A program made the position numbers and the translations under genes. DNA of 64,000 bases from Antilocapra americana (taxonomy: Eukaryota > Chordata > Mammalia > Artiodactyla > Antilocapridae): the NCBI GenBank assembly GCA_007570785.1, contig ML660777.1:8630734-8694733 (forward strand). The letters run 5' to 3'. This document shows, piece by piece, positions 12,181-22,840 of this stretch (position 1 is its first letter; every line of letters begins with the position of its first letter). The notes beneath the pieces are model-generated. The model saw only the letters and a list, made by a program, of their open reading frames with translations. It ran no database searches and was not told the DNA's origin.

Positions 12181-12545
12181 ACTATAGACTGAATATTTGT
12201 ATCCTCTCAAAATTCACATGCTAAAATATAATTCCCAACTTGATGGTATTTAATGGATGTGGAGGGGGCTGTGGGAGTGCTTAGGTCACAAGAGTGGGTC
12301 CCTCATGAATGGGATTAGTAACCTTATAAAAGAGACCCCAGAGAGCTCTCTTGCTCCTTCTCCCATGTGAGGATACAGAGAGAAGACAGCCATCTGTGAA
12401 ACAGAAAGCTGGCCCTAACCAGACATGAAATCTGCTGCTGCTATTATCATGAAATTCTGTGTCCAGAACTGTGAGAAATAAATTTATGTTGTATATAAGC
12501 CCCCCAGTCAATGGTAATCTATTAGAGCAGCCCAAACAAACTAGG
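12181..12545 (+). mobile_element. Solo LTR, ERVL-MaLR, MLT1A-like
   Basis: The segment follows the MLT1A layout: a 'tagactgaat' start, 'aaattcacatgctaaa', 'ccctcatgaatgggattag', 'aaaagagaccccagagagc', 'ccatgtgaggatacag', 'gaactgtgagaaataaattt', and a 'cccagtcaatgg...cagccc' 3' end. The AATAAA polyadenylation signal is at 12477-12482. There is no internal retroviral sequence on either side, so it is a solo LTR of an ancient, inert placental element. Confidence 0.85.
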
Positions 12546-12847
12546 AGGACAAGCCAATAAACAAATACAATATTGCAAATAAAGAAATAAACAAGAGCAG
12601 CTGAATCAATTGTAGTGAACAGTCCTGATGGAGTTTACATTTTTTAATTAAATGGAGAAACAAACCAAATAAACTGTGTAACACAATGAGCCACATCACA
12701 ACAATCCTTTTCATAAAGCCATTGGAAATAGAAACAAGTGATCAGTACTACCTGTGAAGGCAGACAAATTTTTAGGAAGGATATGATATTCTTGCGGAAG
12801 TATAAAATAAGAATATGACAAAAGTCCTGAAAATCATGTTATGTCAG
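12546..12847. other. No recognised feature
   Basis: AT-rich spacer between a MaLR LTR and a CHR SINE. Nothing recognised. Confidence 0.5.
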
Positions 12848-13165
12848 GGACTTCCATGGTGGTAAAACGGATAAGAATCTGCCTGCTAATACAGAGGACC
12901 TGGTTTCAGTCCCTGGTCTGGGAAGATTCCACGTGCCTCCAGGCAACTGAGCCCACGTGCCACAACTACTGATCTTGGGCGCTGCAGCTACTGAGGCACA
13001 TGTGCCTAGAACTTGTGCTCCACAATAAGAGAGGCCACTGCAAAGAGAAACCCAGGCACAGCGCTAGAGAGTAGCCCTCACGCTCCACAACCAGAGAAAG
13101 TCCTTGTGCAGCAACGAAGACCTAGCACCACCAAAATCATAACATTAATGAATTTAAAAAAAAAA
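12848..13165 (+). mobile_element. CHR-type tRNA-derived SINE, long form
   Basis: Plus strand. It has a 'ggacttcc' start, a tRNA-like head ('aagaatctgcctgctaatac'), then the characteristic series 'gccacaactactg', 'ctgtgctccacaataagag'-like repeats and 'gcagcaacgaagacc', followed by an A-rich tail (13152-13169). This is the long CHR-1-like form. Target-site duplications are not evident. Confidence 0.85.
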
Positions 13166-13289
13166 AAAACTAAAGAAAATAAAATTTAAAAACAAAGAAT
13201 TGTTTTAAAAAGTCATGTAAGGTCAGGCTTTTCATTTATACTTTTTCCTGGGTTTACAGGTTCAAATCCAAACTGATTGATTAACCCTG

Positions 13290-14045
13290 GAATAAAGTAT
13301 CCTATACAATCTGGCTCCGAACTATCTTTCCAGTTTCCTCTTTTTCACTCCGCCTTAACATCCATTAGAACTTCCTCCAGTATCCCTGCATTCGCTTATC
13401 CAATGTTAATAGGCAGAGATATATCTTAAAATATAGAAATTTTCAGATCTTAGAAAAGTAATTCAGTATCCAACTTTAGATTACATACATCTTGGGTAAT
13501 GTCATAAAATGAAACACGTCAATACACCTGCAGTAAAATAAACTTATTCATCTCATGCCAGTTCAGGTAAGGTTCTCCTGACCTAAAATCAAATCAGATC
13601 AGGATTGATGGATAGATACCAAAAGAGTTAGGAAAAACTGAGTTTATAAAAGTTTGGGGACTGTAGAATTGTGAATAAGGGCTTGTTGATCCCTGTCACC
13701 CAAATATGCAATGCTCTTTTGTTCCTCTGTAAAACCTCAGTTATTAATGCTGCTTCTGCCTTTCAAACAATTCATCCTTCAAGACCCAACTCAGATATCA
13801 TCATCTTGATGAAGATAATCTATGACATCCATGACACATCTCTGGGTCTCATTAGTACTTTATGAGTCCCTCTCTTATTGTTTAGATGACACTGAACACT
13901 AATTATGTGTTTAAATGTTTGTAACTACCTCTTAACCATAAGCTTTCAAAGACAGGGATTGTGTCTTTCTCTTTTTAGTATCCTCTGTTCATAATATAGC
14001 ATCTGGCATATGGAAAATACTCAATATTACTGGTGAAATAGAATG
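13290..14045 (+). mobile_element. L2 LINE 3' end
   Basis: Old LINE-2 sequence on the plus strand. Weak similarity starts near 13290 and is clearer from 13770 ('cttcaagacccaactcaga', 'atgaagataatc'). It runs to the diagnostic 3' block 'aagctttcaaagacagggat', 'gtgtctttctc' and 'atctggcatatg', ending in 'actcaatattactgg...gaatgaac'. The divergence is high, as expected for L2. Confidence 0.7.
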
Positions 14046-15731
14046 AACTTATAACCATTTAAGAATATAAAGCAAGGATGCAATACACAAAAATCTATCA
14101 TCAAATTTCAAAGGACAGAAGTCAAGAATAGTTCAAACTAAAGGTTATAGAAACATAATTAGAAAAAGTTTCATTTCTACAAATATAGATGAGGAGGGTG
14201 TTTAGGAAGTGGTAACAGAAAGAATATGTTTATGAAGTGTAATGCAGACTTAAAAGTCACATTAAGGAAGCAATCCATAAAGCTGGAGGGAACGATTCAT
14301 GTTTGAGACAAATAGGAGATAAGGCAACAAAACGTTGATGCTGCTAAATTAAAGAGAATTTGGAACTCTGCAGTAACAGACTCTGTGCTCATTCTATAAT
14401 GCATCAGACACCAGTATTTTTAGACTTCTGTACTGGACTAGTGAAAACGAAGTAGAAGGAAAGTGGGCAATAAATTCTTCCTTTCTGATATACTATATTT
14501 TGGCAGGAAAATAATTTATACTGACTAATAAGCAAAATAATTTTTAGGTGGATGGTTGATGAAGGAAATCATTGCTAATGCCTGCACGCTGAACCAAAAA
14601 AAACAAATACAAGTAAGTTGATTTGAAAGTGAGGCAGTAAAATCAATGAAAAGGAGGTTAATAATTTTCTAAAGAAAGATAAAAGGATAACTAGTGAATG
14701 AATTTTTTAAGTGCTTTAGTATTTTATTTCAACTCTAGGAGGAAAAAATATACTGCCAAATTGGTGAAATGAAGAAGATGGTACAGAATTTCCAAACCTA
14801 ACAGGAGAGAGAATGTGAAATATTCCAATATTTTCGTTGGTGATCTGGGTTATAGAATATATTTTTTTAAAAAAGAAAGTACATTGTGTTTTGTAGGAGC
14901 ATGCTAGTTACTAAAACTAGTGTTACTTTTTTCCCCAAAATATGTTGTCTCTAACATTAATGGTATATTTTTTCTAGATTAACTATTAGTCAAAATCCAT
15001 ATTTCCAGAATGACAGACTTGAAAGCAGGCCTGGACAATTCTGTACATGTTTTTTAGTGAATCCTTCACAGAAATCTTTCTTGCACCACCATTAGTCTCT
15101 GATCTGTCATGGGGCTTAAATATTGACCACCAGAAAATCATTGCATTGAATTTTCCAGAGTTCCATATATCAGGTTTTTCTAGGCCTGTATTTGTATTTG
15201 TATTTTTCTAAGCAAATACAAATATTTTCCAGAAGGTAGTCCTTTCAAGCCCTGTAAACTTTGATAGTTTATCATGTATTCATTCACCAATTCATTCATG
15301 GCCAGCTGCAGCTTTGAAGGTTGTGAGAAAGGATTAGGCACCTTCTCCAAAATTAAACAAAAGGTGAGAACGCAGATGCTGTGAAGAAGAGTGGGAGAGA
15401 GACAAATTTCACTGTGTTTCATGAAATTACACATTCCTAAAATGCCAGCACCTCTTTCCTTGCAGTGCCTGGTTTCACAGCAAACAGGGTTGACCCTCCG
15501 TTAATCATAAAATGGCACGAACGAGAGCCTGGATCCCTCAACCTGCTTGTTAATTCTAGTATTACTCTACCTGACCCTACTGACTCTTTTCAACTGTTCT
15601 CTTTTGGAAAACATTTTGGATTCTCAGGCAACTCTTAAAGAGATTGCATTGTGAAGCCACTTACCAAAAATGATATAAAAATAACCTACATTTTTGAAAT
15701 TAAAACAGTAGTAAACATCTTTTGAATCGAG
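14046..15731. other. No recognised feature
   Basis: About 1.7 kb without a recognisable repeat or gene. The 84-codon minus-strand open frame at 15180-15434 has no identifiable motif. Confidence 0.5.
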
Positions 15732-15750
15732 ATATAATTGACATATTATA

Positions 15751-15971
15751 TGCTTCCCAGGTGACTCAGTAGTAAAGCATCTGCCTGCCAATGCAGGACA
15801 CACAAGAGATACAGGTTTGATCCCTGGGTTGGGAAGATCCCCTGGAGAAGGAAATGGCAACCCACTCCAGTATTCTTGCCTGGAAAATTCCATGGACAGA
15901 GGAACCTAGCAGGATACAGTCCATGGGGTCGCAGAGTCAAACATGACTGGGGCACACACACACACACACAC
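15751..15971 (+). mobile_element. Bov-tA SINE inserted in the old L1
   Basis: Full structure: tRNA-like head from 'gcttcccaggtgactcag', B-box-like 'ggtttgatccctgg' at 15813-15826, and the BovB-derived tail with 'cactccagtattcttgcc' and 'ccatggggtcgcagag'. It ends in a (CA)n run at 15953-15971. The L1-derived string ataattgaca is present on both sides (15734-15743 and 15972-15981), consistent with a target-site duplication. Confidence 0.93.
15953..15971. repeat. (CA)n run at the SINE 3' end
   Basis: About nine CA repeats forming the tail of the Bov-tA copy. Microsatellites often grow from the ends of these SINEs. Confidence 0.9.
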
Positions 15972-16240
15972 ATAATTGACACAGAACATTATATTAGTTT
16001 CAAGTATACAATATTTGTGTATACTGTGAAATGATCACCATGTTGTCTAGTTAATTTCCACCACCTTATATAATTACATATTTTTTTCTTATGATGATTA
16101 CATTTTAAGATACTAAATATTCAAATATATCATGTAGTATTATCAGCTATAATCACCATGCTGTAATTTTATCTTATTTTGTAACTAGATGAACATGGTC
16201 AAAAGGTACAAACTTCCAGTAATAAACAGCTATCAGCTAT

Positions 16241-17668
16241 AAGCAAATGTTTCTATTAAATTAGTGGAGGTGATTTCCATTCTTAAGTAAAAGCAACATT
16301 CTTTAGAATTTTTTAGAAGTAATAACACCAACAGATTAAAGATTGATTAAACTCTGGGCCCTATCCATGTTTACTATAATCTAATTACATGTCAATTAGA
16401 TATTTAGCTCATATTAATTTAACTGCTTAAAACCTTTTGGAAATCAGAAGGAATAAAAATAAATAAATCTGTTTTGCTAAATTTAATTGAAGGTACATTT
16501 AGGAAAATGTTACCTATGCATTTGAATAATATACTCAAGTATTGATCTAGTTGATCTTTCCAATCACTTTCTTAGGTATTATGAAAAGCTTTGAAATTCT
16601 TTAAGTAGAATCTGGTCACTTTTAAGCATACATGTGTTTTTACTATCTTCCATCTCACAAATCCAGATTTTCATTATATTTTCTTCTGCAGACATCTAGC
16701 ATAATGCCATGGTCACCCTGAAATTTGGATAATTTTATTTTGATTACATGAAGATAAGGAATGAAAAGTAGTTTGCAAATCTTGGAGAAATATATCTCTT
16801 TTTAAATGATCTCTCTCTTTTCCTCATATACATACGTATACACACAACATAATACACACACATGAACACATGCATTAATTCAGAGACTTGCAAACACATA
16901 CAATTTTGTTGACTCATTTACACCCTTACCTAATCCTAGGCAGAATAAATGATTTGTAAAATGCAGAGAATGATGAGCAAAAAAAAAAAAAAAAATGTCA
17001 AAAGGAAAAATCAGAGGAGGAACACAGGCAGGAAATCCTACCTGAGGGACACAGCTGTCATTGGGCCAAGTCTTACTGCATAGTTTCCTAATAGCCAAAG
17101 CAAAGAGACAATATGATGGATTACAGGGCTATCATTTTCTAAAAAGAAAGCACATCAGTTCATCAACAGAGGCAAACTTTCCTATCCCTGAGTTCGAAGA
17201 TGAATTTGTCAAAAAGATCTTTATGTAATGACAGTGAGCTCCATAATGTCCTCCATAGCAATTTTACAAGCAATATAGAGATGTTCCACATGGCTATTCC
17301 TTACAGTACTCTGACACTGAAGCCAAGTGCGTGTTGAAAGTTGTGGTTCTATAAAGGCAGAGTGGGAAGTGAGGTGGGGAATAGAAAAAGGAGAAGTTGG
17401 CAGAAAGAAAAGACACAGACATGCATGTTTCTGCAACATGGCTTAATGCAAACATATGCTTAAACAATGTAAAAATAAGAGTTAATACTTATAATAACTT
17501 GCTTGAATATCAGTGTCTTTCCAAGTTTCTGGTAGAAGTTATATAGTAGACTGTTTAAGTATATTAAGTTACCAGACACACAGATAACAAAGATGATACA
17601 TCACTCTGATAATTGAATAAATTATTGTGCTTGCCATCTTAAATAACCAAATCATATGTATATGATAT
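16241..17668. other. No recognised feature
   Basis: About 1.4 kb of AT-rich sequence. It contains a poly(A) run (16979-16995) and no identifiable repeat family or gene. Confidence 0.5.
16979..16995. repeat. Poly(A) run, 17 bases
   Basis: Uninterrupted A17. No recognisable retrocopy body lies directly upstream. Confidence 0.9.
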
Positions 17669-17675
17669 GGTCTGT

Positions 17676-18386
17676 CAGTTCAGGTCAGTTCGGGTCATTC
17701 ACTCAGTCCTGTCCAACTTTTCGTGACCCCATGGACTACAACATGCCAGGCCTCCCTGTCTATCACCAACTCATCTCTATTGAGTTAGTGATGCCATCCA
17801 ACCATCTCATCCTCTGTTGTCCCCTTCTCCTCCTGCCTTTAATCTTTCCCAGCATCAGGGTCTCTTCAAATGAGTCAACTTTTCACATCAGCTGGCAAAA
17901 GTATTGGAGTTTCAGCTTCAACATCAGTCCTTCCAGTGAACACTTAGGACTGATCTCCTTTAGGATGAACTGGTTGGATCTCCTTGCTGGCCAAGGGACT
18001 CTAAAGAGTCTTCTCCAACACCACAGTTCAAAAGCATCAGTTCCGCGGTGCTCAGCTTTCTTTGTAGTCCAGCTCTCACATCCATACATAGCTACTAGAA
18101 AAACAATAGCCTTGATGAGATGGACCTTTGTTGGCAAAGTAATGTTTCTGCTTTTTAATATGCTGTCTAGATTGGTCATAACTTTCCTTCCAAGGAGTAA
18201 GTGTCTTTTAATTTCATGGTTGCAGTCACCATCTGCAGTGATTTTGCAGCCCAAAAAAATAAAATCAGCCACTGTTTCCCCAACTATTTGCCATGAAGTG
18301 ATGGGACTAGATGCCATGATCTTAGTTTTCTGAATGTTGAGCTTTAAACCAATGTTTTCACTCTCCTCTTTCACTTTCATCAAGAG
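17676..18386 (-). mobile_element. BovB LINE 3' part, minus-strand copy of an inverted pair
   Basis: On the minus strand it runs from 'ctcttgatgaaagtgaaag' (18386 side) to the BovB 3' terminus (17676, plus-strand 'cagttcaggtcagttc'). It covers the C-terminal part of the RT protein and the 3' end. The 7-base string ggtctgt at both borders (17669-17675 and 18387-18393) may be a short target-site duplication, but that match is weak. A longer BovB copy in the opposite orientation starts 100 bases further on. Confidence 0.92.
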
Positions 18387-18614
18387 GGTCTGTAAACAGC
18401 ATCTATTTTTTTGTGTTTTGCTTTGTCTTGTGTTTTTCAGATCACCTTGTATTTCAAATAACTGCTCAGTAGAGGCATCAAAATTCTTAAAGGGATGGGA
18501 ATACCAGACCACCTGACCTGCCTCCTGAAAAATCTGTGTGCGGGTCAAGAAGCAACAATTAGAACTGGACATGGAACAACAGACTGGTTTTAAATCAGGA
18601 AAGGAGCACTTCAA
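17883..18614 (-). pseudogene. Open frame over the BovB C-terminal RT region
   Basis: A 243-codon minus-strand open frame, the longest in the window. Its first third reads antisense through the neighbouring plus-strand BovB and the spacer, so the amino-terminal residues are meaningless. From about 18386 down to 17883 it is true BovB sense frame without stops. It includes LNIQKTKIMAS, FLGCKITADGDC, MYGCESWT and FELWCWRRL, the post-RT domain of RTE elements. The catalytic palm is missing, so it cannot be active. The unbroken frame suggests limited age or chance. Confidence 0.7.
18471..18485. repeat. Target-site duplication, left copy, of BovB 18486-19506
   Basis: agaggcatcaaaatt here matches agaggcatcaagatt at 19507-19521 at 14 of 15 positions. 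The pair brackets only the plus-strand BovB, so that copy arrived independently of its inverted neighbour. Confidence 0.88.
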
Positions 18615-19506
18615 GGCTATATACTGTCACCCTGCTTATTTAACTTATATGCAGAGTACATCATGAGAAACGCTGGGCTGGAGGAAGCACAAGGTGGAAT
18701 CAAGATTGCAGGGAGAAATATCAATCACCTCAGATATGCAGATAACACCATCCTTATGGCAGAAAGCAAAAAAGAACTAAAGAGCCTCTTGGTGAAAGTG
18801 AAAGAGGAGAGTGAAAACACTGGCTTAGAGCTCAACATTCAGAAAACTAAGATCATGGCATCTGGTCCCATCACTTCATGGAAAATAGATGGAGAAACAA
18901 TGTAAACAGTGACAGAATTTGGGGGGGGGGGGCTCCAAAATCACTGCAGATGGTGACTGAAGCCAAGAAATTAAAGACGCTTGCCCCTTGGAAGGAGAGC
19001 TATGACCAACCTAGACAGCATATTTAAAAGCAGAGACATTACCTTGCCAACAAAGGTCCATATAGTCAAAGCTATGGTTTTTCCAGTAGTCAGGTACAGA
19101 TGTGAGAGTTGTACTATCAAGAAAGCTGAACACGGAAGAATTGATGCATTTGAACTGTGGGGTTGGAAAAGACTCTTAAGAGTCCCTTGGAGAGCATGGA
19201 GATCCAACCAGTCCATCCTAAAGGAAATCCGTCCTGAATATTCATTGGAAGGACTGATGCTGAAGCTGAAACTCCAATACTTTGGCCACCTGATGTGAAG
19301 AACTGACTCATTTGAAAAGACCTTGATGCTCAGAAAGACTGAAGGTGGGAGAAGAGGTTGACAGAGGATGAGATGGTTGGATGGCATCACTGACTCAATG
19401 CACATGACTATGAAAAAACTCCGGGAGTTGGTGATGGACAGGGAGGCCTGGCGTGCTGCAGTCCATGGAGTCACAAAGATTCAGATATGACTGAGCGACT
19501 GAACTG
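18486..19506 (+). mobile_element. BovB LINE, 5'-truncated, plus-strand copy
   Basis: The element begins in the RT palm ('gggatgggaataccagacc') and runs to a good BovB 3' terminus ('tgactgagcgactgaactg'). The catalytic loop reads YADN instead of YADD (18737-18748), and stops follow (for example at 18903-18905), so it is inactive. A run of 12 G at 18921-18932 replaces the usual 'tttatcttcttgg' stretch. The flanks carry a 15-bp target-site duplication with one mismatch. Confidence 0.95.
18921..18932. repeat. Poly(G) run, 12 bases
   Basis: G12 inside the BovB copy, where related copies in this window have a T-rich stretch. It may be real expansion or an assembly artefact, as G runs are error-prone. 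Confidence 0.9.
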
Positions 19507-19789
19507 AGAGGCATCAAGATTTTGCCCCTCAAACAGTGTACACTGATATGTATATAGTTTGTGTAAACATTTAAGCTCTTGCTATACTGATGTGTTTGCA
19601 TGGTTTCATGGAGATTTAGACCATCAAAATGTTATTTCAAAGCTCTAATTTGCATAATAGAAAGACAACTCTCAGATATGTCACTTAAAAAGGAAATTTT
19701 GTTTCTTCTCACTGAGAAAAAAGCTACTGGCTTAAAATTTGAAACTTCTTTATAATAATAAATGCAACTGAACATTGTAAGAGGTTTAT

Positions 19790-19960
19790 GATTAGACCTG
19801 GGTTGCAATCTCATTTCTGACAAATATTAGGTAAGTGAACTTGGGCAAGTGGCTTCACCTTTCTTAGCTTCAGTTTCTTCATCTGTAAAATGGTGATGGT
19901 AATAGTTATCTGGAGAATGACATGTGAATGTACCATGCCTAAAACACAATGCACATCGAA
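19790..19960 (+). mobile_element. MIR SINE
   Basis: Well-preserved MIR on the plus strand: 'agacctgggttgcaatctca', 'gaacttgggcaagtggctt', 'agcttcagtttcttcatctg', 'taaaatggtgatggtaat'. Confidence 0.92.
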
Positions 19961-20576
19961 TTATCCATCATGTAATCAATCAATCAGCAACACCTAATGA
20001 GCATTTTGAGCACTGTGATCCCAAATTCAGAACTGAGTTTTCTTTTGTCTTCAGAGAAGCAGAGACTATTTCACTCCACAGTTTGCTAAAGGATTTGTGG
20101 TCTCTAAATACTAAATATTAATATAAAGAGGAAAATAAGAATCTTAGGTTGAAAACATACCTTTCTGGCTAGATATGTGAACCATAATAATCATGAGTTT
20201 TATTCTGTCCACAAGCCTATGGCACCTACTTTTTTTTTCAGATAGATTTGATAAAAAATTTACACATCTATCTAGAGAAATTTTCTGAAAACCTTTGTTG
20301 ATATTTTCATGATAATTTTATGGAGTCATATTTTTATTTAAACTAAAATCTGATAAACCAATTAATCCAGGAGCTGCAGCAGTGGGTGAAATCCATTGAT
20401 TTCTTTAAGAAACTGAGCAGCTCACAATGGCCTCTTAACAGATCAGCACTGGACACCATCACATCACTCTTTGCCTTTGGAGGCAGAGTCTCAAAATGTA
20501 AAGAGTCTCTCAAAGAGCTGAGAGCACAAGGAGAATAGCACTTTGCATAACTGTGTCATGAAATTTTGCTGACTTT
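19961..20576. other. No recognised feature
   Basis: About 600 bases without a recognisable repeat or gene. The short plus-strand open frame at 19924-20121 begins inside the MIR and is not a gene. Confidence 0.5.
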
Positions 20577-20777
20577 GAGTATGGCTCAGATGGTAAAGAA
20601 TCCATCTGCAACGAGGGAGACCTGGGTTCAATTTCTGGTTTGAGAAGATCCCCAAAGGAGGACATGGCACCCACTCCAGTGCTCTTGTCTGAAGAATCCT
20701 CATGGACAGAGGAGCCTGGTGGGCTACAGCCCATGGGTCACAAAGATTTGGACACCCTGAATGACTAAGCATCACAC
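20577..20777 (+). mobile_element. Bov-tA SINE
   Basis: Plus strand. The head is 'tatggctcagatggtaaag', with 'gacctgggttcaatttctgg' as the decayed B box. The BovB tail has 'cactccagtgctcttgtc' and 'gggctacagcccatgggtc'. Several substitutions show moderate age. The first bases of the head are missing. Confidence 0.9.
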
Positions 20778-20954
20778 ATTTACACATCTATATGTAAATA
20801 TGAATGAATAATGCCTTTACCTGCTCCCTTTCTCTCAGGCAATTGTGCAAATGAAAAGGGTTATAATTTTGCAAATTACTTTCCTTTTATCTTATTTATT
20901 AACAGCAAAATGGGGACAGTATTGTCTCTCATATGTTATCTTCTCTCCTGTAAA

Positions 20955-21125
20955 GGCATTGTGGTGTAGCAGAAAGAATGTGGATTTCTGAATTAAATCA
21001 ACCTGTATTTTCATTCTGATTTCTCCTATTCACTAGGTGAGGAAGTTTGAAAACACAGACACACATACACACAGACCTTTTTAAATCTTGGTTTCTTTAT
21101 GTGTAAATAATAACTATCTCTTTGT
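20955..21125 (+). mobile_element. MIR SINE
   Basis: Decayed MIR: 'gcattgtggtgtagcagaaa', 'gattctgaa'-like middle, then 'tggtttctttatgtgtaaat' and 'aataactatctc'. A CA-rich stretch (21055-21075) interrupts it. Confidence 0.7.
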
Positions 21126-22037
21126 TTAAAGTTAACTTTTCTATTCTAGAGAAAGTAAAATTACATTTTATCCCCTTTGACATGGATGTACCACTTTATA
21201 GAAGCTGAGTGTAAATGAAAACTCAAGCAACTCTCAATGCCATCTTTTCCCTCTAGCATTGGGAAGTTAAGGGAAGGGAAGGAATTTCAGTCAGCTCAGC
21301 GTGTTCAGGGTTACACATCCTCACCCCTCCCCATAAGCACTGGACACACTGACAGCCAAGAAGGACTGCACTGTTATCTTGACAGACATTCACCCTTAGA
21401 AACCCTCTTCTTGTCTCACAAGCCAGAAGAATAACAGAACTTGTGTCATAAGATCCCTGGAAGCATATGAGGAGGATGTCAGGCCAGCCACAGTCGCGTC
21501 TATGGCCTTGCCCTATCTCAGGGACAGGCTCTCCGTAAACCCCGGTCTTACAGGTCCAGTGGGACTGGGTAGAGGCTGGCTCCTTTGAGGCAAAGAGAGA
21601 TGAGGCAGAAAAAGAGTGGTGTGGAAGGCAGCTTAATCACATCTACAGTGAGGAAGGGTTTAAAGGTGGACTTTGTCAGGAGGGCCAGAAAGACAGGGCT
21701 TATGCTATTCCAGGAAACCCCAACCAAACACATCTCAAATGAGAGCTAAAATCCAACCCCAAATTTTCAGTGATTCCCACGTCTGTAATGTCAGGGTCAG
21801 ATTCCCTGGACTTTTTTTTATATCGAAGGAACTACACTTTTAAATTCCTTACGGGCTGGTTCTGTGACCAGAGAAAATCTCCCTATAAAGTGGCTGCTTG
21901 AAAGAGTCTAGATTCCAGGAAGACGGAACTGTCCCAGGAACCACTTATCAAAATGATAATCGAATCCTTGTGAAAAGTGTCTGGCCCATAGGAGACACTC
22001 AACACATGCTAGTTTCTTACTGTAATTAGACTCATTT
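21126..22037. other. No recognised feature
   Basis: About 900 bases, locally less AT-rich (21240-21770) than the surroundings. A short phrase at 21975-22010 ('tctggcccataggagacact') resembles the 3' end of an L2 or MIR. No coding signal recognised. Confidence 0.5.
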
Positions 22038-22048
22038 CTCCAATCTTT

Positions 22049-22262
22049 GCTTCCCAGGTGTGTCAGCGGTAAAGAACCTGCCTGCCAATACAGGAGACAC
22101 AGAAGATGTGGATTTAATCCCTAGGTCAGGAAGATGCCTTGGAGAAGGAAATGGCAATCCATTTCCCTGTTGTTACCTGGGAAATCCCATGGACAGAAGA
22201 ATCTGACAGGCTACAGTCCATGGGGTCACAAAGAGCCAGAGTCCACTGAATGGCTGGGCATG
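22049..22262 (+). mobile_element. Bov-tA SINE
   Basis: Complete plus-strand copy from 'gcttcccaggtgtgtcagc' to 'tggctgggcatg'. Flanks ctccaatcttt (22038-22048) and ctccattcttt (22263-22273) match at 10 of 11 positions, a good target-site duplication. An A-rich stretch follows. Confidence 0.93.
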
Positions 22263-22360
22263 CTCCATTCTTTAAGAAAAAAAAAAGAAAAAATGTATTT
22301 GTTAAACATTCCTATGTGCTAAGCATTGGAATTTATCTTGAGGCAAAGCAATGATGTGAT

Positions 22361-22569
22361 TGTGCATGTGTTAGTCACTCAGTGGTGTCTGAGTCTTTGT
22401 GACCCCATGGATTGTAGCCCACCAGGCTCCTCTGTCCATGCAATTCTCCAGGCAGGAATACTGGAGTGGATAGCTATTGTTTTTTCCAGGTGATCTTCCC
22501 AACCTAGGGATCAAACCGGGGTCTCTTTCATCACAGGCATATTCTCATCTGAGCCACGAAGGAAGCCCT
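22361..22569 (-). mobile_element. Bov-tA SINE
   Basis: Complete minus-strand copy. The plus strand reads 'tgttagtcactcagtggtg', 'gtgaccccatggattgtagc', 'caggcaggaatactggagtg', and the antisense head ends at 'gagccacgaaggaagccc'. It faces the plus-strand Bov-tA that ends about 100 bases before it. Confidence 0.92.
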
Positions 22570-22709
22570 GAGAATGGCAATCCTAGGCCTTCATAGAAAG
22601 TAAAGTCTGGCCTTGATTGATAAGTTACACTATTTCTCGCAGACACAGTCTTGGCAATGTGATTCATTAGACTAAGCATGTTACTAGGAAATAAAAGAAA
22701 AAAAAAAAG

Positions 22710-22840
22710 CAAACAAAACTGGAATTCTAATTCTACCACTAATTAGCAATGACTTTGGAAAAACCATGTAATACTCTTGGATGTCAGTTTCTGTAGAAAA
22801 CAAATGGACAGATAAGCTCTAAAGCCCCCTTTTACTGAAC
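22710..22840 (+). mobile_element. Probable MIR SINE
   Basis: Weak MIR pattern: 'ctggaattctaattctacca', 'actttggaaaaaccatgtaa', 'tcttggatgtcagtttctgt'. High divergence. Confidence 0.5.

Larger units (their letters stand above)
15732..16240 (-). mobile_element. Ancient L1 (L1M-type) 3' UTR, split by a SINE
   Basis: On the minus strand the sequence matches an old L1 3' UTR. The plus strand shows 'gatataattgacatatta' at the left and then, after the SINE, 'ataattgacacagaac', 'attatattagtttcaa', 'gaaatgatcaccatg', 'tataatcaccatgctgta' and 'aaaggtacaaacttccag'. The L1 3' end is at the low-coordinate side. Confidence 0.8.

Noticed and set aside
17656..18333. 225-codon plus-strand open frame
   Set aside because: It lies wholly antisense to a BovB copy. 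Long antisense frames are common in this element and there is no independent coding evidence.
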